DNA from: Pseudomonadota bacterium
GTDB lineage: Bacteria; Pseudomonadota; Alphaproteobacteria; Acetobacterales; Acetobacteraceae
Length of the DNA: 7,593 nt
Reading direction: 5' to 3'
Assembly (NCBI GenBank): GCA_021784255.1
Contig: JAJXSZ010000144.1
Coordinates: forward strand, 1-7,593
Numbering within the stretch: position 1 is the first letter of the stretch; the number at the start of each line of letters is the position of its first letter. The notes beneath the pieces are model-generated. The model saw only the letters and a program-made list of their open reading frames with translations. It ran no database searches and was not told the DNA's origin. Below are positions 1 through 5,682 of the stretch, piece by piece. A program made the position numbers and the translations under genes.

Positions 1-655
1 CGTCGGCGGGCGCGATCAGCCCGGCGACGGCCAGCAGCGCCGCCTGATACTGGGCGACGTGGCGGTCGGCCGGGCGGAACGGCACCGCCTCGACGAGGAA
101 GCGGCGGCAGCCGCTGGCGCCATAGCCGATGCGTCGCGGGATGCCGGCGGCGCGCAGCACCGGGGCGACCGGCGGGAACGGGTGGTAGAGATCGATCGCC
201 ATGTCGTAGCCGGCGGCGCGCAGTTCGCCGAGCACAGCGCGGCGCGTGGCGAGGTGGCGGCGCAGTTTCTGCCAGCGCCCGCCCGGCGCGCGGCTGAGCC
301 AGTAATGGTCGAGCACGTGCAGGCGGCGGATGCGCGGGTCGCCGCGGAAGACCGCCTCGCCGGCCGGAGAGACGAGCAGGCCGAGCTCCACCGCAGGCGC
401 CGCATCGGCGAGTCGCTGCAGGGCGGCCGAGGCGATGACCGCGTCGCCGAAATTGCCGATCATGGCGAGCAGCAGCCGGCGTGGCGGCGCGCCCGGGCGC
501 GGTCGCGGGTCCTGTGGCCAGGGCAGGTGGTCGAGCAGCCAGAGTGCCGTGACGAGGGCGCGGTTACTGACCAGGTAGCCCAGGCGGCCCGGCACGCCCG
601 GGCGGGCGGGCGCACCGCCGTGCGGCGGTTGCGTCGGTGCCATTCGCATCGCCAT
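1..655 (-). CDS. Glycosyltransferase family 9 (heptosyltransferase-like), N-terminal part, cut by window edge
   Basis: This minus-strand frame is open from an ATG at 655 to the left edge (218 codons, no stop). Seen: residues 60-80 carry a Rossmann-type strand and loop of the GT9 kind (LLLAMIGNFGDAVIASAALQ), and residues 150-180 have a typical GT9 passage with YDMAIDL and later GIPRRIGYGASG. GT9 enzymes (WaaC/WaaF and relatives) move heptose or other sugars from nucleotide donors onto lipopolysaccharide or other surface glycans at the inner face of the cytoplasmic membrane. The C-terminal donor-binding domain lies outside the window, so the acceptor cannot be named. About 60 residues precede the Rossmann core, rich in Pro and Arg with one hydrophobic patch (residues 26-46); this could be a membrane-associating segment. 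ATGs at 655, 649 and 643 are in frame, none with a clear ribosome binding site, so the start is uncertain. It is divergent from the MFS gene. The family is confident, the exact substrate is not. Confidence 0.82.
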   Translation of the reverse strand, partial: MAMRMAPTQPPHGGAPARPGVPGRLGYLVSNRALVTALWLLDHLPWPQDPRPRPGAPPRRLLLAMIGNFGDAVIASAALQRLADAAPAVELGLLVSPAGEAVFRGDPRIRRLHVLDHYWLSRAPGGRWQKLRRHLATRRAVLGELRAAGYDMAIDLYHPFPPVAPVLRAAGIPRRIGYGASGCRRFLVEAVPFRPADRHVAQYQAALLAVAGLIAPAD

Positions 656-757
656 CGAACCGAACCCGTCTGTCGCCAGGGCGCAACGATGCCGATGGTG
701 GTGTTTCGCGGCAAGACCCGGTTGCGGGAAGCCCCCGGGCACGGGATGCTGGGGGGG
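656..757. other. Short divergent intergenic region between GT9 and MFS genes
   Basis: About 100 bp separate the two divergent starts, or only 33 bp if the MFS gene begins at 689. Promoters for both genes should lie here, but I see no convincing -35/-10 pair on either strand; this is expected in DNA this rich in G and C. No hairpin or riboswitch-like structure stands out. Confidence 0.4.
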
Positions 758-2167
758 ATGGAAAACGACGGACTCCCGGCCGGTGCCCGCGAGCGCGCGA
801 TGGTGGCGATCGGCATCGGCGTCGCCATGGCGGTGCTCGACGGCAGCATCGCCAATGTCGCGCTGCCGGCGATGGCGAGGGCGCTCGCGGTCTCGCCCGC
901 CGCCTCGGTCTGGGTGGTCAACGCCTTCCAGCTCGCGGTCGTCGTCGGTCTGCTGCCCTGTGCTGCGCTCGGCGACATCATCGGCTTCCGGCACGTCTTC
1001 GTGGCCGGGCTGGTGGTGTTCACCGCTTCCTCCGCCGCCTGCGCGCTCTCCCCCTCGCTCGGCTTCCTGATCACCGCGCGCGCGATCCAGGGGCTGGGCT
1101 GCGCGGGGATGACCAGCATCAACACGGCGCTGCTGCGCTTCGTTTTCCCGAGCCGCCATCTCGGGCGCGCGGTCGGCTTCAACGCCGCCGTCGTTTCGGT
1201 CTCGGCGGCGGCCGGGCCGAGCGTCGCGGCGGCGATCCTGGCCGTCGCACCCTGGCCGATGCTGTTCGCCGTGAACGTGCCGCTCGGCGTGGTGGCGCTG
1301 ACGATGGCCGGCGCGCTGCCGCGCACGCCGCTTTCCAGGCAGCGCCTCGATCTGCCGAGCGTGGTGCTGAACGCGGCGACGATGTTGCTGCTCATCTTCG
1401 TGCTCGATCAGTTCGGTTCGCCAACACCGCTCTGGCAGACCGCCGCCGCGGCGCTGGTGCTGCTGGTGGTCGGGCTGGTCTTCGTGCGCCGCCAGCAGCG
1501 CCTGGCGCCGCCGCTGCTGCCGGTGGACCTGCTGGTGCGGCCGGTGTTCGCGCTCTCGATGGGGACCGCGATCTGCTCGTTTGCCGCACAGACGCTGGCC
1601 TACCTGGCGCTGCCTTTCGTGTTCGAGGCGCAGGGCGCCTCGCAGGTGGCGACCGGGCTGCTGCTGACGCCCTGGCCGCTGGCCAACGCCGTGGTGGCGC
1701 CGATCGCCGGGCGGCTCGCGGACCGGGTGGCGCCGGGCGGGCTCGGCGGGGCGGGGATGCTGGTGATGGCGACGGGCCTGGTGCTGGTGCGCTTCCTGCC
1801 GCCGGGCGGCGCGCCGCTGGCGATCGCGTTCTGCATGGTGTTGATGGGCGCCGGGTTCGGCTTTTTCCAGGCGCCGAATGGCCGGCTGCTGCTGGCGAGC
1901 GCGCCGCCCGGGCGCACCGGGGCGGGCAGCGGCATGCTGGCGACGGCGCGGCTGACCGGCCAGACGATCGGTGCCGCGCTGGCGGCGGTGGTGTTCCGCC
2001 TAGCCCAGGGGGCGGGAGTGGTGGCCGGCGGGCGCGCGGCGCTGACGCTGGCCGCCGGCTTCGCCGTGGTCGCCGCGGTGTTCAGCCTGCTCAGGATCGG
2101 GCGGACGGTGCCGCAGCCGCAGCGAGCGAGCCCAGCAGCGCCGCATGCGGACTCCCCAGCCGACTGA
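758..2167 (+). CDS. MFS transporter, DHA2 (14-TM) type, probable drug/metabolite:proton antiporter
   Basis: The protein is 469 aa from the ATG at 758, with about 14 hydrophobic segments (for example residues 15-37, 51-71, 79-97, 200-217, 225-243, 262-285, 330-346, 354-370, 427-446). Family marks: AVLDGSIANVALP in TM1 (Asp28), the motif-A position at 70-79 (ALGDIIGFRH), motif C with AGPSVAAAI in TM5 (about 152-160), NVPLG (173-177) and a second motif-A copy at 318-323 (GRLADR). Such proteins are inner-membrane proton-coupled exporters of drugs or metabolites; the substrate cannot be read from sequence. The first motif A lacks the usual Asp-Arg pair and reads GDIIGFR. In-frame ATGs at 746, 695 and 689 also exist; 689 has a weak AGGG seven bases upstream, while 758 directly follows a run of seven G. 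I chose 758 because the family homology begins just after it. The last 25 codons overlap the convergent sulfoquinovosidase gene. It is not co-transcribed with the SQ operon. Confidence 0.88.
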   Translation: MENDGLPAGARERAMVAIGIGVAMAVLDGSIANVALPAMARALAVSPAASVWVVNAFQLAVVVGLLPCAALGDIIGFRHVFVAGLVVFTASSAACALSPSLGFLITARAIQGLGCAGMTSINTALLRFVFPSRHLGRAVGFNAAVVSVSAAAGPSVAAAILAVAPWPMLFAVNVPLGVVALTMAGALPRTPLSRQRLDLPSVVLNAATMLLLIFVLDQFGSPTPLWQTAAAALVLLVVGLVFVRRQQRLAPPLLPVDLLVRPVFALSMGTAICSFAAQTLAYLALPFVFEAQGASQVATGLLLTPWPLANAVVAPIAGRLADRVAPGGLGGAGMLVMATGLVLVRFLPPGGAPLAIAFCMVLMGAGFGFFQAPNGRLLLASAPPGRTGAGSGMLATARLTGQTIGAALAAVVFRLAQGAGVVAGGRAALTLAAGFAVVAAVFSLLRIGRTVPQPQRASPAAPHADSPAD

Positions 2168-4094
2168 ACACCGGCGGCTGGCCGAGCGGCGCTGCCACGA
2201 CCAGGCGCTGCCCGCCGCGATGGCGCGCGCCGGACCACAGATGCTGCCAGTCGGCGCCGGCGGGCAGGTAGACTTCCCAGCGGTCGCGGCCGGCGGCGTG
2301 CACCGGGGCCACCAGCAGGTCGGGGCCGAGCAGGAACTGGTCCTCGATCGCCGCCGCCGCGGGATCGTGCGGGAAATGCAGGAACAGCGGGCGCTGCGCG
2401 GGCAGGCCGCTCGCAGCCTCTGCGGCGACCTCGCGCAGGTAGGGCGCAAGGGCCGCGTGCAGGCGGCTGAAGCGGGCAAACTCCGCGAGCACGACGGGAT
2501 CGGCGTCGATCTGCAGGTTCTGGCGCGGGCGGTTGCCCTCGTGCGTGCGCATCACCGGGGTGAAGGCGGCGAGCTCGGTCCAGCGGCGTAATAATTCCGG
2601 GGTGCGCACGAGACCGTAGAGGCTGGTATAGCCGCCGATGTCGCTGTGGTGGAAACGATGGCCGACCAGCCCCGCGGAGAGCGCGGCGGTGATCGTCGTG
2701 CGCAGCCCGTCGTGGCGCGAGAAATCGACGCACTGGTCGCCGGCCCAGAGCAGCGGGCAGAAGCGCTGGGTACCGGTGTAGCCGGCACGCATGAAGAACA
2801 TCGCCTCGCTGCCGCGCGGATGGACGGCGAGGGCGCGCGCGTTGACCGCGGCCCAGAGCGTCGGCCAGGCGTTGTGGGCGAGCATCGCCTCGCCGTGGGC
2901 GAGGCGCGTGTCGGTGGGCAGGTATTCGCCGAAATCGGCCATCCAGCCGGCGATACCGAGATCGAGCATCTCGCGCCCGAGGATGCGCGCGGCGAACCAG
3001 GCGGCGGCGTCCTCGTTGGTGAAATCGACGACGCCGGCATGGAATTCTCCGAAATCGACGTTGTAGGCATTACCTTTCGCGTCGTGCGCGAAGAAGCCGC
3101 GGGCGAGCGCCTCGGGGTAGAGCGCGCCGTCCACCGCCAGATAGGGGTTGGCGTAGGCGAGGAAGCGGATGTTGCGCCGGGCGAGTTCGGCGATGCGCTC
3201 GGGCAGGCGCGGATAACGGCGCTCGCTCCAGCGCCAATCCCAGAACAGGCGGGTGCCGAAGCTGGTCTCGCGCACGCCGGCCCAGTCCTCGCACCAGAGG
3301 CCGCTGACCGCGGCCCCGGCGTCAAGGATGCGCTCGAGGCGCGCGAAGCTGTTCTCGCCGTCCTTGAGCCCGATGATGGCACCTTCCATCGCCCAGGCCG
3401 GCGGGCCCGGCGCGCGGCCGAACAGATCGGAGAGCCGGCAGACCAGCCGCGCGGGGTTGGGCGCGGCGAGGAAATGGATAGCGGCGGGCGCCGCCCATGT
3501 TTCGATCACGTGATGATCGGCCGCGGTGAAATCGAAGACGGCGTAGGCCGCGGTGTCGACGTGCACGGCGTGGAGCCGGTCGGAGAGGAAGGTCGGCTGC
3601 GGGCAGGTGGTGGTCCAGTAATCGCCGCCGGCGCCCGCTTCGCGATCGGCCGCGCGGGTGACGGCGCTGGCCGGATCGCGGCCGACGCCGGGCTCGGAGG
3701 TCCAGAGCGGAAAGCGGCGGCCGCGCAGGTCGAGGTAGGAGAACTGCTCGCCGCCGCCGCGCACCCGCTCGTCGGACCCGGCGGGCAGGGTGAGCCAGAC
3801 GCGGTTGATGCCTGGCGCGGCGTGGCGCAGCACCAGGCGGATCGCATCCGGTCCGGTTTCCAGGCCCCAGACCAGTGCCGGGGTTTCGCCTGCGGCGGTG
3901 GCGAAACGAAGCTCGTCGCCCGCGACGCTCAGATGCGCGAGCTGCGTGCGGCTCAGAACGTGGTCCTGGATGCGGAAATTGCCGCGGTTCATGGCAACCT
4001 CCTCCGCGCCGTGGCCGACGGCGAAGGCGGGGCGCGCGGCGGCGTGCAGCAGGACCGTCCGCCCGCGCAGCGCGAGCGCGAGCGCCGCGGTCAA
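2091..4094 (-). CDS. Sulfoquinovosidase, glycoside hydrolase family 31 (YihQ/SmoI-like, KERWY type)
   Basis: The protein is 667 aa from a TTG at 4094 (E. coli YihQ is 678). It should hydrolyse alpha-sulfoquinovosides such as sulfoquinovosyl glycerol, freeing SQ. Seen: GEQFSYLDLRG and PLWTSEPGVGR near 115-139, AGGDYW (155-160), the nucleophile in GWMADFGEYLPTDT (Asp387), the acid/base in WAGDQ (Asp453), HHSDIGGY (482-489) and MRTHEGNRP (515-523), all close to YihQ as I recall it. The residues that hold the sulfonate and the nearby sugar are Lys244, Glu269, Arg282, Trp285 and Tyr489; this is the KERWY set of the Agrobacterium enzyme, where E. coli has QQRWY. No convincing signal peptide, so it is probably cytoplasmic, and the substrate must be imported. 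Start: the first ATG (3992) would give 633 aa and remove about 34 residues that line up without gaps with YihQ just before RGNF. The TTG overlaps the SDR stop as TTGA and has GGGGTGA seven bases upstream. Last gene of the operon; its end overlaps the MFS gene by 77 bp. Confidence 0.93.
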   Translation of the reverse strand: MTAALALALRGRTVLLHAAARPAFAVGHGAEEVAMNRGNFRIQDHVLSRTQLAHLSVAGDELRFATAAGETPALVWGLETGPDAIRLVLRHAAPGINRVWLTLPAGSDERVRGGGEQFSYLDLRGRRFPLWTSEPGVGRDPASAVTRAADREAGAGGDYWTTTCPQPTFLSDRLHAVHVDTAAYAVFDFTAADHHVIETWAAPAAIHFLAAPNPARLVCRLSDLFGRAPGPPAWAMEGAIIGLKDGENSFARLERILDAGAAVSGLWCEDWAGVRETSFGTRLFWDWRWSERRYPRLPERIAELARRNIRFLAYANPYLAVDGALYPEALARGFFAHDAKGNAYNVDFGEFHAGVVDFTNEDAAAWFAARILGREMLDLGIAGWMADFGEYLPTDTRLAHGEAMLAHNAWPTLWAAVNARALAVHPRGSEAMFFMRAGYTGTQRFCPLLWAGDQCVDFSRHDGLRTTITAALSAGLVGHRFHHSDIGGYTSLYGLVRTPELLRRWTELAAFTPVMRTHEGNRPRQNLQIDADPVVLAEFARFSRLHAALAPYLREVAAEAASGLPAQRPLFLHFPHDPAAAAIEDQFLLGPDLLVAPVHAAGRDRWEVYLPAGADWQHLWSGARHRGGQRLVVAAPLGQPPVFSRLGSPHAALLGSLAAAAAPSARS
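3998..4005 (-). promoter_or_regulatory. Strong internal Shine-Dalgarno-like site before an in-frame ATG of the sulfoquinovosidase
   Basis: GGAGGAGG stands five bases before the in-frame ATG at 3992. It is also part of the reading frame (codons for Glu31, Glu32 and Val33 when the TTG start is used). It could drive a second, N-terminally shorter product of 633 aa, or it may be chance codon use. An automatic gene caller would probably be drawn to this ATG. Confidence 0.5.
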
Positions 4095-4822
4095 TTGAGC
4101 GTCACCCCGGCATCGACGATGATTTCGGTGCCGGTCATGCCGCCGGCCTCGTCGGAGGCGAGGAACAGGGCGGCGCGTGCGACATGGGTGCCGTCGAGAT
4201 GGAATTTCAGGGCCTGCAGGCGCAGGAACTCCGCGTCCGCCTCCGGCGTGCGCCAGAGCTGCGCCTGGCGCTCGGTGCGGATCGGGCCGGGAACGATGCA
4301 GTTGACGCGGATGCCCTGCGGGCCGAGCTCGCGCGCCATGGTCCGCGTGAGCCCGGCGATCGCGGCCTTGGCGGTGGTGTAGGCGACCATGCCGGGGCGG
4401 GCGCGCTTCCAGGAGACCGAGCTGGTGAAGATGATGGCGCCGCCGCCGTTGGACGCCATCGCCGGCGCCACGCGCTGGCTGGCGAAGAACTGGTGGTCGA
4501 GGTTCACGGCGAGCGCACGGCGCCAGAAATCCGGCTCGACCGTTGCCATCTCGTGACGGTCGTCGCGCGCGGCGTTGTTGACGAGGACGTCGAACGGCCC
4601 GAGCTCGTCGATCGCGGTGCGCAGGGAGGCGATGTCGGTGAGGTCGCAATGGCGATAGATCGCCGCGGCCGGCGCCGTGGCGGCGGCGGCATCGTCGATG
4701 TCGAGGAAGGCGACGCGCGATTGCTGGCCGACGAAGGCGCGCACCAGGTCCGCGCCGATCCCCGAGGCGCCGCCGGTGATCAGCACCCTCTTGCCCGCGA
4801 GCGAGGGGTAGATCGCGCTCAT
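4091..4822 (-). CDS. SDR-family sugar dehydrogenase, probable sulfoquinovose 1-dehydrogenase
   Basis: The protein is 243 aa, the normal length of a classical short-chain dehydrogenase. Seen: the cofactor motif TGGASGIG (16-23), Asp41 at the end of the second strand (LDID), which favours NAD over NADP, NNAA (82-85), Ser135 with Tyr148-x3-Lys152 as the catalytic set, and PGPIRTERQ (178-186). The start (MSAIYPSLAGKRVLITGG) and the later VNNAARDDRH closely resemble the Caulobacter D-xylose dehydrogenase XylB, an enzyme that oxidises C1 of a pyranose to the lactone. Lying between a mutarotase and a sulfoquinovosidase, the likely reaction here is SQ plus NAD to 6-deoxy-6-sulfogluconolactone, the first oxidation of the sulfo-Entner-Doudoroff pathway, in the cytoplasm. 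That substrate is inferred from context; xylose, glucose or galactose oxidation cannot be excluded. The ATG overlaps the upstream stop as ATGA and its own stop overlaps the next start as TTGA. Confidence 0.85.
   Translation of the reverse strand: MSAIYPSLAGKRVLITGGASGIGADLVRAFVGQQSRVAFLDIDDAAAATAPAAAIYRHCDLTDIASLRTAIDELGPFDVLVNNAARDDRHEMATVEPDFWRRALAVNLDHQFFASQRVAPAMASNGGGAIIFTSSVSWKRARPGMVAYTTAKAAIAGLTRTMARELGPQGIRVNCIVPGPIRTERQAQLWRTPEADAEFLRLQALKFHLDGTHVARAALFLASDEAGGMTGTEIIVDAGVTLN
4102..4108 (-). promoter_or_regulatory. Ribosome binding site supporting the TTG start of the sulfoquinovosidase
   Basis: GGGGTGA on the minus strand contains GGTGA, part of the consensus AGGAGGTGA, and lies seven bases before the TTG at 4094-4092. 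It sits inside the last codons of the SDR gene, as expected for translational coupling. Confidence 0.5.
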
Positions 4823-5682
4823 CGGGGTGCGACCGCCAGGCGCAGCGATGCTTCGCGGCGCTCGCCCGGCTGCAACAGGAAGATATTGCTCATGGGTTCG
4901 CTTTCGATACGATTGAGTCCGTCGGTGAGGTTGGTCACCGGCTCGACCGCGAAGCAGTCGCGGCCTTGCGGGATGAAGACGACGAGATGGCGGAAGGTGG
5001 AGTCGGCGGTGAGCGTGAGCGTGGCGTAGGGCAGCGTGATCTCGGCGGTGCCGCCCCAGTCGGTGAAGCAGTGGTCGAGCACCACGCCATCGACCTCGCG
5101 GCCCGCGGCGAAGTCCCAGTCCGCCGGCACCGAGGTCGCGTGCGAGGGGATCTTGCGGGCATCGTGGCGCCAGACGCGGGCGGCGGCGAAGCGCAGGCGC
5201 GTGTGCGGCGGGCGGGCAAAGAACGGGTGCTGGCCGAAGCCCATCGGCGCGGCATGGTCGGCGAGATTGGTCGCGGCGAGACGGCAGGTCAGTCCGCCGG
5301 CGTCCAGCGCGAGGTGCTGCTCGGCGCGGAAGGCGAAGGGCCAGTCCGCGTCCGGCGCATGCTCGTAGACAAGGCTGGCGCGGGCCGCGGCGGTCGCGAC
5401 GGCGAACCAGGGCCGGCGCCAGCCGACGCCGTGGATCGCCTGGCCGTCGAGGCTCGCCGGCAGTGTGTAGCTCTGGCCGCGGAACTGGAACTGGTTGCCG
5501 GCGAGGCGGTTGGAATAGGGGACCAGCGGATAGCAGGCGGCACCGCGCGCGCCCAGGCTCGCCAGGGCCTCGGGCGTGGACGGGCGCAGCAGCGGCCGGC
5601 CGTCGAGGCGCAGCTCGGTGATCGCACCGCCGGTCCCCGGCCGCAGCTCCATGGTCAGGCGGCCGGCACCGAGCGCGATCAT
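4819..5682 (-). CDS. Aldose 1-epimerase family protein, probable sulfoquinovose mutarotase
   Basis: The protein is 287 aa, typical for bacterial aldose 1-epimerases (galactose mutarotase-like fold, YihR/GalM superfamily). Seen: PYSNRLAGNQFQFRG (55-69) with the substrate-binding Asn58-Arg59, HGVGW (84-88), GFGQHPFF (148-155) with the probable catalytic acid His152, and AVEPVTN (245-251) with the probable catalytic base Glu247. These enzymes interconvert the alpha and beta anomers of free sugars in the cytoplasm. The glycosidase downstream retains configuration and would release alpha-SQ, whereas dehydrogenases of the XylB type commonly act on one anomer, so a mutarotase between them makes metabolic sense. 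E. coli YihR and the Herbaspirillum enzyme are known SQ mutarotases. SQ specificity here is inferred from context. Its ATG overlaps the ABC transporter stop as ATGA and its TGA overlaps the SDR start as ATGA. No strong ribosome binding site is seen, consistent with coupled translation. Confidence 0.87.
   Translation of the reverse strand: MIALGAGRLTMELRPGTGGAITELRLDGRPLLRPSTPEALASLGARGAACYPLVPYSNRLAGNQFQFRGQSYTLPASLDGQAIHGVGWRRPWFAVATAAARASLVYEHAPDADWPFAFRAEQHLALDAGGLTCRLAATNLADHAAPMGFGQHPFFARPPHTRLRFAAARVWRHDARKIPSHATSVPADWDFAAGREVDGVVLDHCFTDWGGTAEITLPYATLTLTADSTFRHLVVFIPQGRDCFAVEPVTNLTDGLNRIESEPMSNIFLLQPGERREASLRLAVAPR

Noticed and set aside
59..745. Extension of the MFS reading frame upstream to 59
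   Set aside because: The frame is open only because GC-rich DNA has few stops. The translated part before about 690 is Arg/Ala-rich nonsense lying opposite the convincing GT9 coding frame.
460..1395. A 311-codon minus-strand ORF antisense to the MFS gene
   Set aside because: Its composition (Ser/Thr/Ala/Pro-rich, no family motif) is that of an antisense frame of a GC-rich membrane protein, while the plus strand has clear helices and MFS motifs.
758..2167. The MFS transporter as the exporter or importer of the SQ pathway
   Set aside because: It is on the opposite strand, convergent with the operon, and belongs to the 14-TM DHA2 group rather than the YihO/YihP sugar-cation symporter group. 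Proximity alone is too weak.
2000..2170. A rho-independent terminator at the convergent gene ends
   Set aside because: GC-rich self-complementary stretches exist, but none is followed by a T run on either strand and the region is coding on both.
2646..4382. A 578-codon plus-strand ORF opposite the sulfoquinovosidase and SDR genes
   Set aside because: Low-complexity Gly/Ala/Arg/Glu composition with no motif, exactly opposite two proteins with complete catalytic sites.
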